DNA of 64,000 nucleotides, from assembly GCA_022579005.1 (NCBI GenBank), contig MU401603.1:33672-97671 (forward strand). The letters are read 5' to 3'. Below, piece by piece: positions 48,693 through 60,900 of this stretch. The DNA comes from Poronia punctata. Taxonomy: Eukaryota; Ascomycota; Sordariomycetes; Xylariales; Xylariaceae. Under the pieces are notes generated by a model. It ran no database searches. It was not told the DNA's origin and worked only from the letters and a program-made list of their open reading frames with translations. Position numbers and translations under genes: made by a program. Each line of letters opens with the position of its first letter. The first letter of the stretch is position 1.

Positions 48693-50744
48693 CATGAAGC
48701 AAACTGTCAGGCTGAATTGAAGTCCCTTTATGCTAGAATACCTTATCACATAATAATAATACTAATAACACCCTTACCAACCAACGGCTATGTACTGTTC
48801 CAAAGTGTGTCGGATATTTGAATGGCATCGGTACGCCCTTTCTATTTCAAGGGAGGAGTTTGTTCCTTGGGTATGTAGGTATTTGAGGTGGTACATTAAC
48901 TCTTGTACAACTGGCATTGAGCATATAACAATGATATGAGCATGTTAATAATACTGATCAGAAGTCTAGGACTGAATTCAGGATGCACCCTATCAGCTTC
49001 TATTAGAGGCAATGATAAAAGGCCCATCATACTATCTAATAATAGAGTAATACTACATACAATCGCTATCGTGTCAACCTACACGTGCATATGTGACTAA
49101 GCTGCTATCTTTAACTTTAGGATCACTTTAAACTGTTACCCTGACATAATTCATCCTCTACAAATACCATCAAGCAATGTAGAAGGCATAAAGCGTCGAT
49201 GCCATCCTTTTTCATAAGCCACTATTTTTGACTGGCCCAAGGTTTGTCCGCCATGACATGACGCAGTTTGTACCTTTCCAATTGCCTATTGCAGACAAGG
49301 GGGCCATCCGAAGAAGGAGCTCTGACGATGTGTAAGGTCCGGTCCTATGTTTCAAGGAGGGGTGGGTGTGTGTGTCAGACTCGGGCCGCACACAATTCAT
49401 TGGTAACGCTAAGGGAGATGCCAAGCACGGGGGTCCTACGAGTAGAACCCCTGTGATCCATCATGTTTCTTGACGTTTCAGATCCAACTTTCAAGTTTCC
49501 ATCTCGGCTTTTTTCATGTCTGCTCCTCTTAAAGTAGGTAGGTATGATCTGGAATTATCGCGTGAGGACAGTGATCAATCAAGAAGGACATTGAAGTCTA
49601 TTAGTTTACTATGATTATCAGGTCTTTTATGAAGATGTTAAAAAGTGGGAAATTTGAATAGCGGCAAGTACCTAGAATAACGGGTAGAATAAATATTGGT
49701 TTTATTAAGCCTATTGGTTCATTTGTTTGATGCCGGCTCTAAAAGATGCCACCAATCAGGCTGGTATTAAATATTAATTCTACATGGTTGGTTTCTAGAC
49801 CTTCTTCCAATAGGTAGGAAAATCAACAAACGCAATCTATCTACAAAACATCACACCCCTAGACAAGAAAACTTGGTGTTACATGTAGATGTCTTAGCCT
49901 AGTATGACCTTGTATCCAAAGATGTAAAAGCTGGTATATCTTGACATCTTTCATCTTTATATTCTTCAAAGAGACTTGATATTGATATACAACACAGCCG
50001 TGATCTCTGTTTGTCTACGAGTATGTGTGTCCTATACTTATATATCTAGATAAAGTACCTGCATCATATAATATCTGTGTGTTTCCACATACATCAACCC
50101 TGGTCTGAGGTAGTTAACCGCAATCGTAGATGTTTGTTGCACGACCTTGCAGAGCAAGATCCCGGTTACATGGACTGGATGGAGCCTGGGTCCCATCGTT
50201 GCTCCTTCCCACATGTTTTACCTTTTATCCCATGCTCATACCCCCAGCTTGATATTTCCCCCCCTCAAGGAAGGTCCAGGCCCGTAAGCCTGTGGTGTAA
50301 GTACCTACATTACCTTTAGGCTTGTGGATTGGAAGTAAGGTATTATTAAGGTGGACTTCATCCCAACCTCGACTTTGTGGGGTGCCCTTTCTTTCACCAC
50401 TATATCCCACATCCACATCGTTGCTGTCTTCTGCAACGGCAACCTGCATTGCGTGAGGTCGTTTCTTTCCCTTCTTTCCCTTCTCCTTCTACAACTGCCG
50501 GTTCACAGTCCCTTTCTTTCTTTTCCAAAACGCCTACCTACCAGACTTGAAGTCTGTTCACTCTCTTTTGGCTGTCGACTCTTGTTTCTTCTTCATTATT
50601 ACGATAGGTACTACCTTCTATTCATCGTTGGTCTTTCGGGTCAGAAAATTATCACGTCGCGCCTACTATCGACTTGTACTACTGTAGGAGATTTGTGTGT
50701 GTCAAGAACGACTTGAAAAGCCTCTCTATCAAGACGACGGCGAT
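48693..50744. other. Intergenic between wss1 and the secreted-protein gene
   Basis: About 2 kb without a supported gene. TACGAGTA occurs at 49437 and 50016. Becomes pyrimidine-rich toward the right end. Confidence 0.55.
50462..50490 (+). promoter_or_regulatory. Pyrimidine tract in the promoter or 5' UTR of the secreted-protein gene
   Basis: 29 consecutive pyrimidines, about 255 bp before the start codon, with further CT-rich sequence to 50525. CT tracts near transcription starts are common in well-expressed filamentous-fungal genes; the role here is inferred from position. Confidence 0.45.
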
Positions 50745-51317
50745 ATGCGTTACTCTGCCTTCTTTGTTCTGGCCAGTGCTGCCTGCTCTTTTGCGTCGCC
50801 TGTTTGGCCTCACTACACTGTCGATAATGAGCACTTTGAAGTGCTTGCGCTAAGAGCGGGAACACCGATAAATCCGGCGGCTGTGAGTGATGTAAAGTGC
50901 ATGGACCCAAACTTGTAAGTTGTCCTTTCCCTGCTATACTTATTCTTGCATATCTTTGGATTGGCAAGAATTACCCAAATCTCCTTTCCTCATTCCGCCA
51001 AGAAAAGTTATTTCTAACGTGCTCCCAGACATATAGTGTTCCATGACCAAAATGTAGCCGAGCTGGCTATTTGTGGTGGCATATCCGGTTCTACCACCAA
51101 GTGCGCCGGCGCTCCAGAAAGCACAATTGGCAAGTCGGGAAGCGCCAAGTTTACACTCACCACAACCAAGGAGGGCGCCACAATCAACATTTCTAAAATT
51201 CGATGGGAACAATGCGTTCGGGCAGCACGTGCTATCTGCCCTACTGGAAGTATGAGCGGTACATGCTCTGGTGGCGCGTCGAGTGGCGATATCAACTTCA
51301 CTCTTGATATGCCATGA
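50745..51317 (+). CDS. Small cysteine-rich secreted protein
   Basis: Two exons, 50745-50914 and 51029-51317, 152 aa. The intron is 114 bp (GTAAGT...CCCAG) with a TTCTAAC branch-like site; it joins PNL to HIVFHDQN in frame. Residues 1-18 form a signal peptide (MRYSAFFVLASAACSFAS, cleavage around residues 17-19). The mature part of about 134 residues has six cysteines (VKC, AIC, TKC, EQC, AIC, GTC), an even number that fits three disulfides, and a Gly/Ser/Thr-rich centre. No transmembrane segment or GPI signal after the signal peptide. Family not recognised. Its size, secretion and cysteines fit the loose class of effector-like or cell-surface proteins; function unknown. The start is the first ATG before the hydrophobic core; the frame extends 5' without another ATG. 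Confidence 0.85.
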
Positions 51318-52152
51318 TGCACTTTCGCCTTGGTTATCAGGTGTGAAGCCAAACAACAACAACAAGAGTTTCTCCTTTCTGGAATTGGAGCTGGGAGACT
51401 ACCTTTAAACGATTTGATTTGAACACGCAAGCATGTGGATGGGTATGTCCTGGCTGGGCAGCAGAACAAGCACCATGATTTGGAAGTTCTGCACGCATTC
51501 TACAGCCGATCTGGGACGGATGTTAGAACAGCACAAAAGACGATGGTGTACTGTATATATTCTCTTCCTGTACATATGAAAACAACGATGTTAGAGCCCA
51601 CACGGCCTAGGAAGCCTTCCTAGACAGGTCATGGTTGTGATCCCAAGTCATTACATCTTACAATAATAAGGGGCTCCAACAGAGGTTCGTCTGGAAGAAC
51701 TCGTAAAGAAAAATGCATTAATGTGATGTTGTATGGATATGTAAATAGATACTGCCTCGACTTATCCGTCGTTGTCGTATTGACTAGAGCTACTTGTAGA
51801 CATGCTAGGTTCATCTCCCGGGTAGCATGGGTGGTGCCCCACCTAATAACCTTACGCAACAAAATCCAGGGATATGGGATACTAGTTTCGATTCCATCGC
51901 TTCGAATGCTACACGCGAACTTGAGCAATACTCTTACATTTACATCCTCAACCCTACAAAGGAACCTCAAAAGAAGACCGGAATCTTTTGAAGAAGGCAT
52001 ACCTGTATAATCGACAACGTACACCCACCACACAAACAAGCCATTCCCTAACAATCACCCACCCCCAGAAAACCAAACAAGAAAAGGTCGTGGATGCGCC
52101 AGCATCATCATCAATCAACCCCAACCCTAACCCCAACGACAACCTCCAAAAA
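51318..52152. other. Intergenic, secreted-protein 3' UTR and vps71 promoter
   Basis: No gene supported. Just before the vps71 start is a CCAACCCTAACCCC stretch (about 52119-52133) that resembles telomeric repeat but is under three units long. Confidence 0.5.
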
Positions 52153-52965
52153 ATGAACAATTTCGGCGTAATAGAAATCGCCACGACAAAAACAACCACC
52201 GCGCCAGGATGGGCCTACGTACCAGACAATCCCCATCCCCGACCCAATCTAACGACGACGACACGCAAACGTCCACGCAATACTACTACTACTACTACTA
52301 CCCTCTCGGCAGTAAACCTAGCCGATTCCAACGCGAGACAAGAAGCCAAGACCCGCCGAGAATTAGATCGAGATAACGACGTGGTTATTCCGATTCCGAT
52401 TCCGATTCCCGCAGCGACAAGGGTTAGTAAAAAGGCAAATGTGAGGAAGATTCTGCAGTCGCAGAAGAATTTCGGGAATCATCTGGATGATTTCTTGGCC
52501 GTTCTGGATGGAGGAGAGGGGGGGATAATAAGACGGGGAGGAGGGTTGGCTTTACATTCACATTCACAACCACAAACACAAACACAACCGCCTTCAACGA
52601 CGAAAATAAAAGCAATGGAAGAAGAAGAAGATGTACAAATGCCAGACATGCCAGACGCCGAAAACGAGGCCGAAAACGAAAACGAAAATGACAAAAACCC
52701 ACTCCTAACATCGCGCATCCCGCCCCAACCCACAGAAGAAGAGATACGAGGTTTACTTTCCGCCCCGCCTTTGACGTATCTGGAGGCGAGGGGGAAGTGG
52801 GAAAGTAATAATAATAATAATAGTAAAAGATATCCGACGAGGGAGTTTTGTTCCATTTGTGGATATTGGGGACGGACGAGATGTATCAAGTGTGGGACCA
52901 GGGTCTGTGCGCTCGAGTGTTTGGAGACGCATCGGGAGGATTGTATTACGAGGTATGGACTATGA
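52153..52965 (+). CDS. vps71: SWR1 chromatin-remodelling subunit Vps71/Swc6 (zf-HIT)
   Basis: Intronless, 270 aa. The conserved segment NVRKILQSQKNFGNHLDDFL lies in the middle, and the C-terminus is a HIT-type zinc finger with C...C spacing CSICGYWGRTRCIKCGTRVC, then CLETH and C. Both match ZNHIT1/Vps71. Known: Vps71 with Arp6 is needed by SWR1 to exchange H2A for H2A.Z; nuclear. The region between the two conserved parts is expanded by low-complexity sequence: runs of Thr, alternating Ile-Pro, His-Ser and Gln-Thr, and Glu/Asn repeats, with matching trinucleotide and hexanucleotide repeats in the DNA. ATG 52153 is the only in-frame ATG before the conserved part; the open frame extends upstream to a TTG at 51988. 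Converges on fap1. Confidence 0.92.
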   Translation: MNNFGVIEIATTKTTTAPGWAYVPDNPHPRPNLTTTTRKRPRNTTTTTTTLSAVNLADSNARQEAKTRRELDRDNDVVIPIPIPIPAATRVSKKANVRKILQSQKNFGNHLDDFLAVLDGGEGGIIRRGGGLALHSHSQPQTQTQPPSTTKIKAMEEEEDVQMPDMPDAENEAENENENDKNPLLTSRIPPQPTEEEIRGLLSAPPLTYLEARGKWESNNNNNSKRYPTREFCSICGYWGRTRCIKCGTRVCALECLETHREDCITRYGL

Positions 52966-53373
52966 ATATGATATCAGGGGAAAGAAAGAGGGGGGAGAGA
53001 CTGGGTGGTTGTCGATGGATATATTTGGGAATGGAAAGAATATGGAGTTATGTGGAAAGGAAAGGATACCCTATATATTTGTGAGCAGGAGGAGTTTGGC
53101 GTGTTTCAGTTCAAAAAAGAGGAAATTCTATATCGTCTCTATCGGTCGTTCTAGACATGCTTTTATTTACTGTGAACATCCCAGGGAAGAAGAGTCCATT
53201 GCTAATATATGTGCTTCAACCAATGTAAGAGCTTATCGTCAAGGTGGTCTCATTGCAAATGAGCAGCCCTATCTACCATGAACTCTAATTTATCACATGT
53301 ACTCTAGGTTAGGTTAGACCCTTATGGAATGGACTTGCCAATTCATTAAGCATAATTCATGTCAAATTCATCA
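52966..53373. other. Convergent 3' regions of vps71 and fap1
   Basis: About 400 bp between stop codons. Open frames run through it (53084, 53281) but show no domain and are continuations of shadows. Confidence 0.55.
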
Positions 53374-56300
53374 TCAGACATCTTGAACATCAGGTTCTTC
53401 ATCGCCTCCCAATTTCTCAGCTGCAGTTTCCCAATCATCTTCAACCGACTCATTGATAACCTTTGGTTCTTTCCTGAGCGCAATGAATCTGCTACGGAGA
53501 GGCAGAGATTCAGGTGCTGCCGTGGTTGCAGGCTTTGGTTTTGCCGAGGACCGACCGACTACCGCACTCCAACCGCCCGCTCCTTGGGATTGGCTGTCTT
53601 CTCGTCTCAATACGTTCAAAGAATCGTCGACTGAGCATAGGAATGTGTCATCTGCAAGTTTCTGTCGTCGCACTGTCTGTCTCAAGGTAGGTTTGAGAGC
53701 CGTTAGTGAGGCTTCGAGAGTTTGCGCCGTCCAACTTCCTGATCCTTTAATCACGATTTCTTCGGACGGCAAGAAGCTTGTATGGAACTTCACAGTCGGA
53801 TAGGCTGCGAATTCCTTTCGGAGACAAGTTTCCAGTTCCTCCACCGTCAAGCCGAATTGGGGATTTGTCAACAACAAGGCGTTATAAGGAGCAACGCTGG
53901 CCGCATCATTAGCTGTGGATGCTTGATGCGTATATGTGTCCTGGCTGGCTCGGATTTTGGCACATTGAGCCAGGGTCTTCGCCGGAGCCGAAACAAAACG
54001 CGGTGTCTTGAACAGACAGACATGACGATGGGGTTCGGGGTCGCTACTTTCGCTGTCGAACCCGAAATCTTCCGCCAGCGAATGGAGGAATGCTCGCTGG
54101 TGCGATTTCATCGGCTTGAACCTCAGTCGTTTCTCTGCTCCATCCTCGGCAAACACCCGGAATTCCCTCTCATAGGTCTGTGCCCACTGTGGATTTTCTC
54201 TGTAAAGTTTCATTGTCGTGTCCGAATAAGGCACATGGTCGTCCATGTGCGTCTTCGGGTCGATGTTGAGAGCACTGGCTAAACGAGCGTTCCTCTGCAG
54301 CCGTAAGCACTCGTCATCACACTTCAACAGGGGACGCGGAGGTGATGGTTGGGTTTTGGTGGCTAAGCACCTAACCTCCTGTTTTCGGTGCTGACACTCG
54401 CAAGTGACAAAAGTCTTGGCTTGACAAGGTTTATCTTCTTTGCATGCTATTGCGTTTGTTAGTCAAATTTTTAATGTATATAGAGCGGCTATGAGAACTC
54501 ACGATAGGGAGCGTGGCACTGTTCAATGTCCAGGTGGCCACAACTACGGGTCTTGCCGCACGGTTGTTGACAATGGGACCCAGAGATGCCTTCATCCTCG
54601 CATGCCCCCGGACGATGACATGGTTTGGTGCATGTGTGTGTTCTGGATTGTATTAGCACATGTTTTTCAATATCTACCTTGTATAGGTAATTCTTGCATG
54701 ATAAGATGTGATACGTACCCGCACTTGAGCTTTTTACCGCAAGGTAAGCCACATCTCGGCTCGTCAAACCAACACGGTTGGTTCTTGAGCGTCTTCTTCC
54801 CACAGATGCAACGCTTCTCAACCAAGAAAGGGCATTTGGGGCACGCAACATCATCAGTATGGCAGTTGTGGGCAACCTGAACACAACGGGTTAGAGAGGT
54901 ATCCAGACGACTTGACTTGGTGGCGAGCAAGTCGAGGAGGGTTACTCGTAGATGTAGAATTTTAGCTTACCTGTGGATGCCCACATGGGCGAGGCCGCAA
55001 GCAGTCAAACCGGCACTCTGGAGGTCTCGTCCCACAAGGTTGTGGTGGGTACAACACAGTCCTCCCACAATTGCAACTGATCTCTTCAAAGATGGCTTCC
55101 AAGCAAGATGGACAAGGTCCTCGGTGGCACATCTGCTCGCAACGATGCCTCCCACACTTGAGCTCTCTGCCACAAGCTCGTAGGCAAATATGCTCGGCTT
55201 CAAACTCTTCGTTGGACACTCCTGAGCTTTTTGCCCTTCGTTTTGCCGCTGCTCGCTCGATCGCTCGCTTTTCAGCTGGGCAACAGCGAGCACCATGTTC
55301 ATGTCTCCCACAATTTAGTTGGACACGACAGACCCTTTCACATAGAGGATCATGCTCATCGCGTTCGTGACAGACCACCGCTGTTTTCGTGCGGCCGCAC
55401 CGGCAGTCCAGCTCGACTTCCTGCTCGCACTGAGAGCAAGGTCCAGTATGACAGTTATCCTGACATCGATGACCGCAGTCCATTACCTTGTCGCAGACTT
55501 TGTCACAATGGGGAATAGGGTCTGTACAGGATCCTCGGGGAGCCGCGATATCCGTGATTGGCGTTTTGCCGCAAGGGCAGTGTGTGATAACGTCAGGGGC
55601 AAAGGGGCAGTGCGCCGCACCCTCGTCTTGCGGGTGGCATTCTTTTTCGCAGTGATGGTTTCCGCAGTCGAAAGATCGGCCACAGACTCGGCCACACTTG
55701 AAAGATCCCACGAAGCAGTTGATTTCACCCCTTTCTCCTTCGCCTTCCAGGGTAGGGTTCTGCGACCAGGTTTGGTTGTGCTCGTACGAATCTATCTTGT
55801 CTCCAAGCGCATCGCAAGGAATCTCCTTCGACTCTCGGCCGCAGTAACAACGAGCTGGTACTAGAGTCTCACAGCTACCGCAAAGACCCGAGTGGCATTC
55901 CCTTTGGCATTCATGTTCCCCACAGGGGAGTAGATCACCACATACCTCATGGCAGCTCCAACCCTTGGTATAATCCGTCTCGCCACATCGTTTGGTTGAC
56001 ACGTTCTTCCCGCAGAAACACGGTTGGCTGGGTCCCATCAGAAGACATGGGGGACATGGCCCCGGGTGGCATTGCAGTGGGCATGGATGCGGACATGTCG
56101 CCCTTGGCTTTGAGCACGTCTGCCCACAACTGTGAGGGGCTATGCTGGCGATCGGGCTGGGGTTGATCTCCTTCCCACACCAGCAGTGGTACGTTCCAGG
56201 TTCGTCGTTCATCGGAGAGTTACAACCGGGACATCTCCAGCTTTGCGGCTGGGGTTGCTGCTGCTCCTGTTCGGGCGGTTTAATCCTATTCGTGAACCAC

Positions 56301-57038
56301 TTCTTGACGCACGACATGTGGGTCACGGTCCAGCAGATGGTACATGACCATATCCGTGAGTTGCGCAGCACCTCGTTGGTACAAATAACACATTCATACT
56401 GTCCATTGCTGATATCTTCCTGGATTCTGGTGGGCAGATCAGTGGCGTTGGATTTTGACGCTCGGCGAGTCCGCACTGGCGCAGCTTTGCGTGGGGGTTT
56501 GCCACTGGAGTACAATTAGTTTCCTCACATGACGAATCGTAGTGATAGGGGCAGCTTACCTTGGGCCAGGGTGCGGCTGACCAGGAACGAAGGCCGCCGC
56601 AGCAGCATTCAAGCCTATAGCCTCTTGGTCATCTTGACCCTCACTTCTCGCGTCGGTGGTGAGGTGACCGCCAAAGGCTCTAGTTGTCACCATTGCTGCC
56701 CTCTGTGCATTTCCGGTACCGCCACGTCCCCTTGTTGAGCCCCTCGCACCTCTCGGTCCCCGTTGACCCCGGCCGCGACGATGACTTCCATCGTGAGAGG
56801 CTTGTACAGGGTGGTCAACAGTGGCCGCCGGCGGCACTATACTAGCGGCGCTTGGTGATTCATTGTTTGTTGTCTCAGTCGACTGGGAGCTGTTTCCTGT
56901 ATGTGCTCCGCGACCTCGGGCAGCCCGTCCACCTCTTCCGCCCCTTCCACCTCGCCCTCCTCGACCGCCTCGAGAACGCTGGCCTCCGTTCCCAGCCACG
57001 TTGTTGGGTCGGGCCTCGGAGTTCTCAGTGCCTTCCAT
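53374..57038 (-). CDS. fap1: Fap1-like NF-X1 zinc-finger protein (RING, NF-X1 repeats, R3H)
   Basis: Five exons on the minus strand: 57038-56560, 56504-54971, 54876-54719, 54642-54503 and 54446-53374 (1,127 aa); introns of 55, 94, 76 and 56 bp. Order of domains: an RGG-type N-terminus (GRGG repeats, residues about 20-45); a RING-type finger from about 198 (CVIC...CTIC...H..C...CPGC); eight or nine NF-X1 fingers at about 270-780 (for example CGEHECQRECHSGLCGSC and CGRHRCEQMCHRGPC), one of them joined across intron 3 (LKCG|THTCTKPCH); and an R3H domain near 880-925 (SHQRAFLH...HRHVCLFKTPRF). Known: yeast Fap1 binds FKBP12 and competes with rapamycin; human NFX1 is a transcription repressor and RING ligase. 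The role in this fungus is inferred as a nuclear or RNA-linked regulator. The C-terminal acidic tail is poorly conserved. Confidence 0.94.
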
Positions 57039-57960
57039 CCTATCTTACGGACGCTTATGTGGAAGGTGACTGATAAGTGGCAAACGAATCCGATAAAGTA
57101 AGTGTGACAGTTTTGTGCGCTTTTTGAAATACAGCGACTTGCAAATCTAAAAAGGAAAACACACAAACTCGCTAACCGGTCAGAAACTTGCGTAGAAGCG
57201 AAACCCAAAGGACCAACTGCTACGAGTCTTTGGTCTTCTTATAAGATCGTGGCGACAGGTGGTGACCGATGAATCAAATGCATGGTTAAAGTACTCGTAC
57301 CTACTTAGTCACCATACTAGTGGTTATTTTGATAGCCTCAGTGCTTACCTAGCAATTGCCTGCGGGTGAAGTTTTGGCCTTCAAGTTTCTGTCCAGTAGG
57401 CAGGTACGGTAGTACGGTACCCATCCGCAGGAACCTGCCTTTGCTACCGTATGTTACCTAATCAGTGGCGTGGCGTTGTGGGTAGATTTTTTTTTAATAT
57501 TTGCAAGGCAAAGTTGTTGATTGGATGACTCATAAAGCATGAGACACTATGATTCATGTTGTGTCTGACAAGAACGACTCCCATTTTGAAATTACACCGT
57601 CATTTTAAAAAGAACCACCAGTTTGGAATCTCACATGAAGCGTTCATCTTGGCCGTGCACTATGTGCTGAAGTGCCCTGCAGTTAGTCCCTGAAATACCG
57701 TTCTTTTAAGTTATTGACTTCCAGATATGTGGGTCAAGGTACCTACTTCAATAACGTAGCAAGAGGCTAGAACGACATCTCAGAGGGGATCTGAAGCATT
57801 GACCGCAAAAAACGCAACTGTCAAGGAAGGCTTTAGGTATCAGAAGATTCAATGTCGACACGTAGGTTCAGGTGTCGTCCTCTGCTCACAGACGTCGTTA
57901 TGCTAAACTGATCTAAGTTACATAGCACCTCTCTCATGACCGCAATAAGATCTTGTGGGA
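57039..57960. other. fap1 promoter region up to the second AT island
   Basis: Ordinary composition; TACTCGTA at 57292 and AGGTACCT at 57737. No gene supported. Confidence 0.55.
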
Positions 57961-60900
57961 ATATTATATATGTAACGGATAGAGCATGTGACCTGGATTT
58001 AAAGGCATTAAAAGTACTTTAGGTAACCAGGTATATAGTGACCTTATTTTAAATAAGGTAAGATACGCTGCGCGTATTTTAAACTATTATATAATATATA
58101 CTTATACTTAAAAGGTATTAAAAATATATAAAGCACTTTAAACTTAGTTAAATACTTTTATAAATTATAGTTAATTATATTATATTTTTAAGCATATAGT
58201 TTTATTTTTAATGCTTTATACTTATTTTAATTTATTTTGTTTATTATAACTTATTATTAAAGTTATAAGCTTAGTTTATTTATAAAAAACTAGTATTACT
58301 TTTAAAAGCTTAAAAGCTAGTTAACTACTTATAACTTTATTTTTAAGCTTTTATTTATAAACTATTTAATATAAACTTTAACTTATTTAAAATTATTTTA
58401 AATATGTTTAACTTTTTTAATACTTTTTTATTTAAATAAATATTTTAATATAACTTAAAAAGCTTTTAAGCATTTAAAATATTAAAAAATAAAATTAATA
58501 TAAATATTACTTTTAAAAATGCTTATAATTAAGTAAAGTAGTATTAAAAGCTTAAGTTTATTTATTACTAACGTAGTATTTAAAAAAAAGTAAACTTAAA
58601 TACTTTTAAAACTACTTATAGCTTAATAAAGCTTTATAAAAATTTTATTAAAAAAAAAGTAAAAAAAGTTATTATTTAGCATTAATTATATAAATATTAT
58701 AAAGTATAGCTATACTACTTTAATAACTTTTAAAATAATAAAAAACTTAACTTTTTTAAAACTTTAAATTTAAATAAAGTTAAATTTAAGCTATATATAA
58801 AATAATAATTAATAAAAATAGTAAGTATAAAAAATAAGTTATTATGTTTTAAGCATATTTAACTTTTATTTAAAATTAAGTTAATAAAATAGTTAATAAT
58901 TATTTTAAAAGCTAAGTTTAAATACTTTAAAACTAAAACTATAATTATTGTTAGTTTTTTTACTAAAAAACAAGGAGTACTTTGTTCTTTATATGTACAA
59001 TAGTTATATATAGCTAAAAACTCTATTTTTTTATAAAATAAAAAAATAAAGTAATAAACAATATATAAAACAAATAATAATAAATTTTATTTTTTAAATT
59101 GGTTTTATATAATTGTTTTTGTTTTAAGTTAAAAATTATAGCTAAAGCGCAATTTCTTTTTATATTGTCTTTATACAAAGCTAACTAATTTAATTAAAAT
59201 TAAAAAGGCTAAGAAAACTTTGCTAATGTTTATGCTATAAGTTAGCTATTATATAGCTAATAAGTACTTTATTTACTTAGTTAAGTTAGCTTAACTTTTA
59301 TAGCCTTAGCAGCTTAAGCTGCATTTTTAGCTATAGTGTTGTTACTAATATTTTAATACTAAAAGTTTTTTTTTTTGCGCAAAAACGTTTGTTTTTTATA
59401 TATATAAAATAAATGTGTTTTTTTTTGTTTTTTTATATAAAAGGGTTAATCTATTAAAAATAACTTTTTTAAAAAAAAAAAAAAAAATTAAATAAATATT
59501 TATACTTTTTTTTTTTTTTTTGTTTTTAAGTTATAACCTTTTTTTATACTAAAGTATAAATTTAATTTTAAGTTTAAACTAAAATAGTTTATTATAGTAA
59601 TTATAAGTATATATATAATATTGCTAGTATTAATATAAGTAAAAAAGTAATTGCTTAATAGCTATTAAGTAATTTTTTGTATATAATAAGATTATAATTA
59701 AAAAATATAATTAAAATTAGTAAATATAGCTAATAAAAGTAGCTATTGTATGTTACTAAAAAAGTAAAAAAAGTATAACCTTTATAACTATTGTTATTAG
59801 TTATAAACGCTAATTTTATATAATTAGTTATTAGTATATAAAAACCTTTTACTTTTTGCTACTTATTTTGTTTTTTTTTTTTTTACTACTTTTTTTTTTT
59901 TATATAGTAAAAAATTTAAAGTTCTTTTTTATATTGCTACTAAAAATTAATTAAGTCTATTTTACGCTTTTTTTTCTACTTTATGCTATAATGTTTTTTA
60001 TTATTTTTAGCAGCTTTAGCAGCAAGTTGCTTTTTAGCATTATATGCTATATAGTCTAGCTTAATAGCTTTTTTTAAATTTACGTTACTTTTTTAATAGC
60101 TACTGTTGCGTTTTTTTTTAGTACTTTTTAATTAATATTTATAATTTTTTATTTTATATACTTTATACTATACTAATTTTTTATTTATAAAATAATAAAA
60201 AATATATTTTTACGTGTTTTAGTTAAAATGTTAATTTTTTTATTAGTATTTTTTTTAATGCTATTATTAAACAATTTTTTGCTAAACTTATTTACTAAAA
60301 AAAATACTTTTATACGTTGCTAGTTTAGTTTTATAATTAGCTTACTACTTTTTTTTATACTAATAAGTATAACTTTATATAAAGTTTACTTTTGCTTTTT
60401 TATAATTATTAATTTTTTGCTAAATATTAAAATAGTGCTTACGCTTTATATATTTACTAGTTTTATAAACGTTACTATATACACTTTATTAACCTTACTA
60501 CTGCTAATAATAATAACAATAATAATAACAAAAATAATAAAAAAAATAAAAAAAAAATAGTATTTTTGCTATTAAAAAAAAAAAATTATAAAAGTTAGCA
60601 ATTGCTATTAAGTTAAATAAAAAAAGTAGGTTAAGCAAAATAAGTAGCATTTTAGTAGATTATAGTTATATAATAAATTAACGCATTTTCTTTGCTAATT
60701 TAATAACTTATATATATATTTATAATTATGCTTATTGTTATAATGTTTTTATATAGTTAATATAAGCTTTAATATATATTATAAGCTTATTAATAATAAT
60801 TAACTATTTTAAAGCTATACTAAGATTTTTTTTTATATAAGTATTTGCTAAGTTATTTTTATTGTTAACCTAATAAATCTTTATAATATTTTTTATTTTA

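Noticed and set aside
58970..59460. Possible LTR starting near GGAGTACTTTGTTC in the second island
   Set aside because: No second copy is visible within the window, so an LTR cannot be claimed.
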